In this document: positions 51,370-61,590 of the stretch, one piece after another
Layout: every line of letters begins with the position of its first letter
Position numbering within the stretch: the stretch's first letter is position 1
NCBI GenBank assembly: GCA_029339195.1
Contig: JAPTJF010000172.1
Span: forward strand, 1-64,000
DNA: 64,000 nt
Origin: Micractinium sp. NFX-FRZ
Lineage: Eukaryota > Chlorophyta > Trebouxiophyceae > Chlorellales > Chlorellaceae
Direction: 5' to 3'
The notes under the pieces: generated by a model
The model's database searches: none
What the model was told of the DNA's origin: nothing
What the model saw: only the letters and a program-made list of their open reading frames with translations
Position numbers and translations under genes: made by a program

Positions 51370-54300
51370 TCAGTCCTCGGGCTCTGGAGGCGGCGCCCCA
51401 TCCCCTGTGTCACCCTCATTCTCCCCCTCATTCTCGCCCTCTGGCTCGGGGCTGGGGCCGTCAGCAGGCGGGCTGACCTCCCCCTCCAGGTCCTCTGGAG
51501 AGGGGGCAACGGCGGGCGGGCTGGTCTCCTCGCCCTCGTCCTCTGGAGCAGGTGCAGGGGCAGGGGAGCTGGCGCCGTCGTCGCCCGCGGGTGCGGGGGA
51601 GGGTGCCTCCCCCTCTGCAGGCGGCGAGGCGGCTGGCGGCTCTGCCTCTTCGGGCGTCGGGGCGGGGGACACGCCGTCGCCGGCGCCGTTCTCAGGCTCC
51701 GGGGACTCGGGCGGTGGCGCCTCGGGCGGTGAGGCCTCAGGCTCAGGGCTGGGAGAGGGGGAGGGCTCTGGGGAGGGCTCCGGTGCGGGGGGGCTGGCCT
51801 CGGGAGAGGGGCTGGGCTCAGGGGAGGGTGAGGGAGTGGGCTCGGGGGAGGGGGTGGGCTCTGGAGAGGGTGCGGGCTCAGGGGAAGGTGCGGGCTCAGG
51901 AGAGGGGGCGGGCTCTGGAGAGGGAGCGGGCTCGGGGGAAGGTGCGGGCTCGGGAGAGGGCGCCGGCTCAGGGGAAGGTGCGGGCTCGGGTGACGGGGCG
52001 GGCTCGGGAGAGGGTGGGGGCGGGGAGGGTGGGGGCGGTGAGGGCGGCGGCGGCGGCGAGGGGGCAGGCGGGGGCGGTGGGCAGGGCGGGATGTCGCCCC
52101 CCTTGTAGAACGAGGTGCCGGGGGCGCAGGCCGGCTCCACCCATTGTGTCTGCCGCACCAGCTCCGCCGACTGGTCCCACCCAAACAGGTCGGTGCCAGC
52201 CGACACTGCCATGCTCAGGCCCTGCCAGTCAAAGCCGCCCAGCTGGCAGAAGGCAGAGCAGGCGACCAGGGAGTCGAGCTGCTGCGAGGTCTGGGCAGAG
52301 GCGCAGGCGGGGGTCCAGGGCAGCGCATCCAACAGCTTGAGCTGCGCAGAGGTGCAGGGGGGTGGAGGTGGGGTGGGGGCGGGTGTCAGCGCGCAGAGTG
52401 CACGCATAGTGGGCGCTGGGTGCGCAAGCCGCAGGCAGGAGAAGAGGGCGAGCATGTGGGCAGTGTGTGCCGGCGGGCCGGGCTGCTGCCTCATGTGCCA
52501 GGGGGTGAGAGCAGAGCAGAGACGCCTCCAAGCCAGCTGGGCCCGAGCAGCAGCAGCATTATCACCACCAGGTGTTCATCCATGGTGATGCACCCACTGG
52601 CATCCACCAAGTGTCGGCGTCCACTCCACATTCCAAGCACACACACCATCCGCAGCAGCCCCCACAGCACGAGCCCTGGGCTCTCACCGCAAGATACCCG
52701 TCCGTGCTGAGCAGGACGCCCACGTTTTTGGGGGCGCCCTCGGACAGGCCGGCGTCGCCAAAGCCCTGCAGGCCAGCCGTGGGGGGGAGGGCGTGGTTCA
52801 GCGCATGCCAAGCAGGAGAGGGACAATGCAGGGGGTGGTGCTGAGCAGCAGCTGTGTGGTCGGGGCGGCCTCCTAGGCATGTGAACACCCCAGCGTGTGC
52901 CCAGCTTGCGCTGCCCCTGCTGCACGGCGCTCAGCTGCCCGGCTCAGTGGAGTGGCCTTGCCTTGAGGGGCGCGTAGGAGAGGGTGAGGGAGGAGGCGCA
53001 CAGCTTGTCGCCCACAATGCTGACGCCCTTGCCAAACCAGGGGGCCAGGGGGGCCAGCGCTTGCACGGCGGCGCCGCCCTGCATGAAAGGTGGATGCATG
53101 GGCACAGGGAGGAGGCTGGCGGGATGAGGCGGGGATCCGCAGGTTCCAACACAGCGTGCACAGCGCAGCACGGCACACGGCCAGACCTGTGGCACGAGCC
53201 CCACCCACCCACCCGTCACTCCTGGCATGCAGCAACGCCACAACACCCCCACTCCCTGCCTTGCCCCAACTTCCTCACCCGGATGCACAGCTGCACCTTG
53301 GTGCACGCCCCTCACCCCGGCCCCGCGTCATGATGGTGATGACCTTGCTTCTCAACACATGGCGCGGGGGCCACAGCAAACCAGCACCCGCACTTCCCCT
53401 TTGGCTGCCATAACCCATGCCCGCCCTCCCGCCCCCGCACCTGGATGCACAGCTGCGCCTTGATGCGCGTCTTCCAGCCCAGCATGCCGTCAATGGTACC
53501 GTTGCTGTACTTCCCCAGCGGGTCCTGGTAGCCGCAGGCAGGAAACTGGTAGGAAGCTGCCTGGGTGATGGGCTCCTTGGCCAGCTGGGCGGCCACGTTG
53601 TTGGTGGGGGTGAGGCAGAGCTCGGCAGTGGCGCCGGGGGCGGCGCCGGGCGCGGGGGGCAGCGGGAAGGTGAAGCAGCACTGGTAGGGAACCTGGCTGT
53701 CGGGGGTGGTCAGGAAGTCGACAAGATCTGCGGCGCATGGGTTGGATGGTTGTTGGGTGGTTGAGGTGAGGGTGGGGAGTGGGGTTAGGGGACAGGCTGC
53801 GGGGAGCTGACAGCAGCAGGGGCAGTGCAGGGCTGGCGTGGGGGCCAGCGAGCACTCCTCTGTGCTCCCAGGATCCGCGGATCCGCGGGGCTCAATCCCC
53901 CACTGTGCGCCCCACCGCCCACCCAGCCCAGGCCCCACCCGCCCACCCACCCTGCGTGTTCTGCGTGTCCAGCGGCGCGTCCTCCTCCCCGCTGGTGGGG
54001 TCGCGGCACTGTGCCAGCTGATCCACCGTGATGGCGGCTGCGGGCGGGTCAGCAAGGTGCAGGCAGGGGTGGGCAGGGGGATAGGCGGGGGGACGTTACT
54101 TGCAGTGTTGTGCAAGGCCGGCAGGGAGCGCAATGCGATGCAGGCGTAGTGATAAAGCGTGCATGTAAGCGGGCTGCCACCCACCCGCCCACCCACCCAC
54201 CTGGGTCGACGGTAATGGTGGTGCCGTTGAGGGCAGATTGGACCGCCGCGTCCGCCTCGTTGGCAGCCAGGGCGTTGCAGTGCAGGTAGGGCTGCGCAGG

Positions 54301-57300
54301 CAGTGGTGGTGGTGGTGGTTGGGGGGATGGGTGAGGGGGCGTGGTGGAAGGCACAGGTGCCGTGGCATTCCAGTTGCTGTGGCATAAACAGGCAGCAAAC
54401 CGGAAGACAGCAGAAGGTTGCCCAAACCCAGCACAAGCAAGCACACGGCTCTGCCCACCCAGCCACCCCACAGCCGCTCCCCACCCGCGCCCACACACCA
54501 GCGCGTTGTTGCACAGGCAGGCGGCGGATGTGAAGTTGGCCGAGGTGGCGCGCTGGCAGTCGCTGGCCCTGCGGCATGTTGAGAGGTGATTTATAAACCG
54601 AGGTCAAGCGGAGGCCACGGTAGCAGGCCACTGGGTGAGGAGCTGGCGGCAGGCTGCAGTTTAGATAGAGCAGGCGTCCACAGCACCCCCGGTACAAGCA
54701 GCACCTCGCCACATCTGGAGCTCGAAAGCAAGGAGATGGACAACCAAGTTCAGTGCACATGGCTTACCAGCCTCCCTGCCTCCCTCCCTCCCTCCCTCAC
54801 CGGTTGTCCGTGGCCCAAGCCGCCTGCAGCACCAGCAGCGGGTCCTGGGGGGCCAGCGCCGCCAGGCGGGCGGCCGTCGAGTTGGCGGCAAACCCGTTGG
54901 TCTCCAGCCTGCACGGGGGCATGGCAAAGCATACATGGGGTAGGGGTAAGAGGGCAGGGCAGGTGGAGCCTCCAGGGGCGCATGACAACATGGGGCGCGA
55001 GTGTCGCCTGGCGGCCGGCCAAAAGCGACCCGCTGCACCTGCCCCTCTCACAGGTCTTGCATACACCCTCCGGCCCACCCCGCCGCCTCTGGCCCCCCAC
55101 GCCAGCCGGCCCACCCATGCGCCCCGCCCACCCACTCGGCCCGCCCACCTGGCCAGCTCCCAATGGGCGTCAAAGCCCGTGGGGTCATCCGCAGCGAAGA
55201 TGGAGGCGTAAAAGTTGGACCAGGCAGTGGAGACCTGCGTGGCGTAGTCGGCGGGCAGGTCGGCCGCCCCCGCCGTGCCATTGGACAAAAAGGTGGCAAA
55301 CAGCTTCTGGCGCTGCAGGGGCGGGGCAAGGGGAGTGGCCGTTCGGTCGCATTAAAATGTAGGGGGCATTGTTGGGTCCAGCACGGTGATAAGACAAAAG
55401 CACACGGCGGGCAGCGGGCAGGGCGGGCGTTGAGGGGGTGGGCAGAGGGCGGTTCTTGGGAGACAGAGCAGGCCAGGGGTGCATGAAACCTGGCACAGCT
55501 CACCCTTCCCTTGGGGCTGGCGCACGCACTCTGTGACACCTGTCCCCCGCCCCGCCCCCCTGCTCACCACCAGCAGCTCTGCCGCCCCCACGGTGTTGCT
55601 ATTGCCCTGGCTGCCCAGCAGGCACGCCTGCACCCGCCGAGAGTCTTGCATCCTGCAGCGGCGGCGGCGGCGGGACACCCGGGTGAGCGTTGCCAGCAAG
55701 GCGCAGGCTGTCAGCCTCGAAGTAGCAGCCTCCGCTGCCTGCCCATCACCAACACATCCCCGCAACGACGCCCCCCAAAGGCAGCTTTCATGAAGCAGGC
55801 CTGCAGAGGGGGTGGGATGGCAGCGTCACTAGCAGGAGCAGCGAGGCGGGCCACCCACCAGCAGGCGTTGTCCTTGTCCCACAGCCAGGCGGTCACCGCA
55901 TCGGGGCCCTGCTCAGGGTTGGGGTTGTAGGCACATGTGGCGCTGCACGCCCCGCTCATGAGGTTGCCCAGGGAGGCCGCCAGCATGGCTGAGGTGGCGC
56001 CGTCGCTGGCGCACAGCGTAGCGCTCGAGTAGCCGGCGGGCGGGGGCGAGCCGGAGGGGCAGGCGGCCGCCAGGCAGCGCTCCCGGGCGGCGGCGTCGGT
56101 CCAGGGGGGCAGCCAGTCAGGGGTGCCTGCAGGAGGAGGGAGGGTTGTTGGGGCTTAGGGTTTCAGTCGAGGGTATTATAAGGGGCCCTGCATCAGCGGC
56201 AGGGGGGGAAGGAAACGAGCTGGCGAACACGTGTACGTGTGTGTGTGTACGTGTGTGTGTGTTTGCGCGCTCGTGTGCGTGTGCTCTCCCGTGTCTTCCC
56301 GTCCCGTGCGCGTTTGTGTGCGTGGCAGCAGTACCATCAGGGGACCCGGCTGCCATGGGCAGGCCACAGGGGTAACCCGCACCCCTGCACGGACGACTGT
56401 TGTGATGAGCACGGCACAGCACAGCACAGCACGGCACAGCAGGCAGAGCAGCGCGCTCACTGGTGGGCTCCGGCGCCAGCGTGAGGGGCGGGGTGGGCCC
56501 GTTGTTGGTGCAGATGGTGGCGCCGGCGGGCAGCTCGGTGGCGTTGGCCGGCAGGGTGGGGTTCAGCCAGCTGATGCTCTCCCACGCCACGTTGTTTTCG
56601 TTCTGTAGAGCACAAGGGTGGCGGCAGGAATACAAGGGGCTTATGTGTGGGACACCAATTGGTGCCTGGCTGGCTGGTATGCTGTCGCCCTCCAAAGATG
56701 CTCGGGGGTGGCTGGCCAGCACACCCTGCCTGGAACCGAATGAAGTGCCGTGGATGCGCCAAACCCAGGCAGGTCTGTGCCTTGCCTGGAATTCACTGGT
56801 GGACTGCTTGGCGGAGAGCACCACCACCTTGCTGCAGGCTGCAGGGCACAGCAGGCACAGCACAGCACGGCACTTGGGTCAGCCGGCAGGAGGCGGGAGG
56901 GCCAAGGCTGCACAAGCGGGCGCCAGGTGTGCAATGAGGTCGGCGGTGCCCTGCCTGGTGGGGTGGGCATGATCTAGGCAGGGCAGGGTGGGCAGGGCGC
57001 ATACTTCCTCTTGGCACACTGGCACACACCTGATGGCAGGGAGGGCACCGCGTTGCAGGGCGCCTGTGGTGCCGGGCAGCTGGCGGGGATCTGGCATGTG
57101 GGCAGGGGGGGTGGGAGGGGTGCGGCAGGTCGAGCGCCGGCTGCCGCCTCAGCGGGTTTAATCAACCGTGCGATCCTGTTGACCCCTGCCTGCTCCACTT
57201 CCCGCCACGCAGGCACACATGTGTGTCCCGCCACCCCACCACCCCTTGCCGTGCCCCTTGACTTGTCAGCAAGCCCCGCCTCTCCTATGCGGCCACCCCG

Positions 57301-59323
57301 GCCAGCCAGCTCACCTCGATGCCCAGCGGCAGCTTCACGCTGTCACCACACTCCTGCCCCAGCCCAGGGAGCCAAGCCTGGTCCCCAGGGCAGTCGATGG
57401 CCTCCAGTGCGCCCTCCTCTCCAGGCACCAGGCACACCTGCACACCCAGCAGGGCGCCGGAGCTGGCGGGGGGAGGGGCGGGCGGGAGGGGCGGGAGGCG
57501 GCGACGGTGCACGGGGTGAGAAGCAAGGGGTGCCGACACCAGCATGTGTGGCTGGGGGAGGTGTCTCGCCGGGAGGCCTAGAACGACTAGGTTACACCAG
57601 GTCATCTCCACGGCCTGCATGCACCGCCGGGGCCTGCTCTAGCCAGCCCCACCCCGCCAAACACACTCCTAGGGCCCGCCTCACTCTTCATCGCAGGTCA
57701 GCCAGGGGGCCGCACCCCAGGCCTGCTGGAATGCGGCAGACAGCGCATCCGCAGGCAGCTCGCCGGCGCACTGGGAGGCCAGGGTGGCCAGCACCGCCTG
57801 CATTGAAGAGAGGTGGGTGGCGGTGCGCTTCAAAGCAGTAACAATGGGGCGCCGCGTGGCTGCCAGTCTGTCGGGCAATGGGCTGGCTGACGGGGCGCCG
57901 AAGCGGGCCTCGTGCGCTTGTGCTTGCCCTGGTTGCCACACACATGCAAGCCAGAGTCCCCCGAGCCAATGCATGCGGTAGATCACAGACACTCCCCCCC
58001 AGCTCACATTTGCGTCGTACTGCTTGGCGGCTGCCAGGCTGGCATCAAAGTAGGAGGCGGGCGAGTCGTAGTCGGTACAGGCGCCCCAGTCTGTCCACTC
58101 CCGCTGCCAGCGCTGGTCGTTGGGCTCTGCAGGTGGGGTAAGGGCAAGTCGGGTGGGTCGGGCAGGGAGGGTAGGATTCAAAGAGCGGGACTCCCAAAGT
58201 CCAGGGGCGCCAGCGGCGGCCGCCACACTGGACAGCGTGCACGCCTGTGGCATCAGACAGCACAGTGCCTTTCAACATGCACTAGCATGGCACATGCTCT
58301 GCCCACATCAGCAGCAGCACCTGCAGCTTCCCTCCAGTCGAGCGCCCCACCACCCTTGACTTGACACTCCTCTACCATCTGATTCAAAGTTCAATGAATC
58401 CCGCCGCTCAACAGAGCTGTGACCACTCCCACAGCTCGAGCCTGCTGTACTGCAAGAGGCTTGCTGTGACCCCTTGGCTCACCCGCAAAGGAGGGCATGT
58501 AGCAGGCCATCTGTGCAGCCACCTCCCCCAGGGAGGCCAGGTCCAGCGCAGGAGGATCCTCCTGGCACGTGATGTTGTTGGTCGGGTTCTGGGGGTCCCC
58601 AGTCAAGGGGATGAGGCCCTGGGCGCTGAAAGAGGCCCTGCAGCGAGGGCGACAGGGGAGGCGGTGGCGGCGGGAGGCGCAAACGCGGGAAGAGACATGT
58701 GAGCGGTGCGCAGGATGGTGACAGCAGCAAGGCTGCGCTAGAAAGTCAGCAGCCCACGCCGTGCCATGCTGTGCCTGGTGTGCGATACAAGCTGCCTGGC
58801 TGTATCACCCCACTGGCAGCGCTGGGTCGGTGGCGGTGGAGGCGGCGGCAGCGGGCGCACCAGGGCTGAGGCGTGCAGGGCTTGCCATCGGCGGCGGAGG
58901 TGAAGCAGGCGCTAGGGGACCATTGACTGCAATCACGACGGGGCACAGTCAGTATGTAGGTTAACCTTGGATTTCTCAGGAATTTGACAAGCCAACTACA
59001 CTGGCACGCGGATGCACCACCGCTGCCGCCGCCCGCCGTCGCCGCCCTCTGCTGGCACTGTGGGCAGGCCCGGCGTAGCGGGAACAACCGTGCCGGATTC
59101 CGGAGGCATCCCCAACCACGGCACGTTACTCGGCCGTCAAGAAGACAGGCGGAGCGCTGGCTGAGAGCCAAATATAAAAGTCTGCTAGACACATGCCTGC
59201 CCGACACCTTGCCGCTCACCTGTTCAGCAACAGGAACGGCTGCGGTTGCTCGCCATCGGCTGCTGCCACTGCTGCCAGTGCGGTCAGCAGCCCAGCGGCG
59301 GCTGCCACAAGGAGGCCTTGCAT
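51370..59323 (-). CDS. Large secreted Cys-rich protein with Pro-rich (SPEPAP) tail, probable cell-wall/matrix protein
   Basis: About 20 exons join in phase into roughly 1,100 aa. Exon 1 encodes a signal peptide (MQGLLVAAAAGLLTALAAVA). The next about 770 residues are Cys-rich and Trp/Asn-rich with NxS/T sites (NNIT, NATEL, NGT, NSTA) and no enzyme motif I recognise. A stretch with CSKVVVLSAKQSTSEF, NVAWESISWLNPTL and LPAGATICTN recalls a diverged LysM module. The last exon has CPPPPPAPSPPPPPSPPPPS, then about 15 SPEPAP repeats, then an acidic Pro/Glu/Gly tail ending PPPEPED. Such SP/PPP arrays are typical of hydroxyproline-rich glycoproteins of green-algal walls. Two introns (56784 and 52960) have GC donors with the AG|GCAAGG consensus. 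Ligand and exact role are unknown. Confidence 0.75.
51767..52035 (-). repeat. 18 bp coding repeat encoding SPEPAP
   Basis: About 15 tandem units, each PSPEPA or PSPEPT, were seen in the last exon of the wall-protein gene. Third-position changes differ from unit to unit, so the array is not freshly amplified. Confidence 0.92.
53279..53475 (-). repeat. Wall-protein exon 3' end and an intronic copy
   Basis: The exon end encoding IKAQLCIQ (edge 53441, donor GTGCGG) is echoed 162 bp downstream in gene sense (edge 53279) by a copy reading TKVQLCIR with donor GTGAGG. Confidence 0.8.
56405..56446 (-). repeat. TGTGC pentamer run in wall-protein intron
   Basis: The plus strand shows cacggcacagcacagcacag; on the gene's strand this is CTGTGCTGTGCCGTG, starting shortly after the 5' splice site. 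A second short run lies at about 56846-56872, just before the acceptor of another intron of this gene. Confidence 0.8.
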
Positions 59324-59738
59324 GTGAGCGGCGCTCTGAGCAGAGCTTCTCGCCGTGCCTCCCGCTAACGAAGCAGTTCAATTGTGGACAAGGATCAGAC
59401 GCGGCGCTGGTGCGGTGCAGGAGATGGAGGGTTGCGCATCAACACGGAGTCTGACGCGTTTCCAGCGCCCCCTTCTTGCCCGCAGAGGCACCACTACGAT
59501 CGGTGCGTGCTTCAAGCCTCTGGAGGCTTCAAAGACACTGAATGGTGTGATCAATTCAATTTGGGGATAGTCGGGCGGCCACCAGAATCCCACCAACCAC
59601 CAAGCAACCGCTGCCGCCGCTTGTGCCGGTGCCGGTGCGGTCCCGACCCGCACTGCTGCCACAGGGGCCAGCTCTGTAAGAGGACTGCAAGCAACTTGCA
59701 ACGATGCTGAGCGGGGGTGCGAGAAGCAGGACTAGCAA
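59324..59738. other. Intergenic region between wall-protein promoter and PIP5K 3' end
   Basis: The two genes run in the same direction. These 415 bp must hold the PIP5K 3' UTR and the wall-protein promoter. No TGTAA on the minus strand or TATA box was found. Confidence 0.5.
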
Positions 59739-61556
59739 TCATGGCGGTTGGGGCACCACGCCTGCTGCCGCACTACCATTGTCTGCTGCCGCACCGCCGG
59801 CGCTGCCTGTTGCCGCACAACCCTGGCCTCCATTGTCCGTGGCCTCGGCCTGGCTGCTCAGCAGCACGCGGTGCATGGCGCGCAGGAAGCGTTTGGAGTA
59901 GGAGCGTGGTGCGGCCACCGACACGCTCTCGCCGCCCCACACCGCCGCCTTGGCCCACCGCTCAATGTGCTTGCGCACCGTGTAATCCTGGGGCACATCA
60001 GAGGGGGGCGATGAGGGTGGGTGAGGGGCGTGGTGAGAGGCGGATGAGTTGAGGGCACGTTGATAGGAGGGAGGGAGGCAACAGGGGTAAGGAGCGGATG
60101 CGGTGAGAGAAACGGAGGGAAAAGGGAGGTGCGGGGGTGGGGGGCAGGTGCATGGACAGGAGCACATGCAGCTGCGCTTACGGGAGCAGCACTGCCGTCG
60201 GCCCGCGGGTTGAGCTCCATGACCAGGAGAGCAACCTCTGTAGCCACGTCACTCCCTCCCAGACAAATTATGAAGGCCAGCCAGGCCCCCCGCCGTCCCC
60301 AGTCACCCGCCTCGCCACCACATGCAATCTGGTACCCACCCAGCAAGCCCCCTTCCTGCGCTGAAAAGTGGTGGCTCAAAAGAACAGCAGCACCTCCTGC
60401 CCCAGCTGCCCAGCCCCAGGCCGCCCCAGACAGCACTGCCCCTCGTCCCATTGAAACATGGGGTGTGCAAGTAGGGGGCTGGGGAGCGTGACACCCCTTC
60501 CCACCACACATGTAGCAAGGAATGTGCCCAGAACGCACAGCCCCACCTCCCACACACCTGCAGGAAGTCGATGACTCCGAAGAACAGCAGCACCGGCTCG
60601 CACTGCAGCTGCCCATTGCTGCCGCGCCGCACCGCCACCGCCGGCACCGCATGGCCCGCGCTCTCGTGCTGCTCCCCCCCGGCCCCCCGCCCGCTGACCA
60701 GCCGGCTGAGCTGCGCCGCCAGCTGCTGCTGCTTGGCGCAGCCGCCCCCGCAGCCGTCGAGCAGCAGCGGCGCGTCTGCATCCAGGCTGCCGCCGCGCGG
60801 GCTGTCCAGGCTGCCGCTGCCGCGAGACCGGCGGATGAGCACACAAGGCTCCTCCACGGCATCCTGCTGCTGCGTCTGCTGCGCCTGCTGTGCGCGCTGC
60901 TGGTCGCCCCCTCCCCCGCCCAGTTGCTCATGCTCGTAGGGCGACAGCGGCAGCGGCGGCTGGGGCGGCCGCCGCGCCCACCGCTCCCCCTGCTCGCCGC
61001 TGCCCAGGCCCAGGGGGCCGCCGCCGCCGCCCCCCAGGCAGACGGCGGAGCCTCCCAACCCGCAGGCAGCACCGCTGAGCCATCCGACGGGCGCTGCCTG
61101 CTCACTGCCATCGCCGCCTGCAGGTTCTCCTGCTGTCTCTCCTGCAGCAGTCAGCCCCGCCTGGCCTGGTGGCAGATTTGCCGCTGTGCACTCCTGGCCA
61201 TCACACTCTGGCTCGGCCGCCGGTACCTCTGCCAGCTGGGAGCCCGGCCCGTTGTGCATGCTGCCAAAGCTGCTGCCGCCACCAGGCCGCTGCCGTGCAC
61301 TGCTGCCGCGGCTGTCTGCCCCATAGCTGCTGCTGCTGGCGGCGGTAACACGCGCCTCTACCGTCTCTGCAATCGACGGCAGCGGCGGCACTGGGGGCAG
61401 GCTGGACGGCAGGCCGTCGGTCACCGCGCCACCGTTGCTTGCCGCCCGCACTGCTGCCTGGGCAATCACCCGCGCCTGCTCACGGCTGCGGTTGGCGGTT
61501 TGCACCAGGTTGGCCGCCGCCGCCACTGCCGGGCCCTCTGCCGCCAACCCCTGCTC

Positions 61557-61590
<34 letters not shown>

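Noticed and set aside
51113..52108. 331-codon plus-strand frame rich in Gly/Ser/Glu
   Set aside because: It is the reverse complement of the SPEPAP repeat exon; the sense reading continues a spliced, signal-peptide-bearing protein.
59168..59180. TATA-box-like aatataaaag on the plus strand
   Set aside because: It lies in intron 1 of the minus-strand wall-protein gene, and no plus-strand gene follows.
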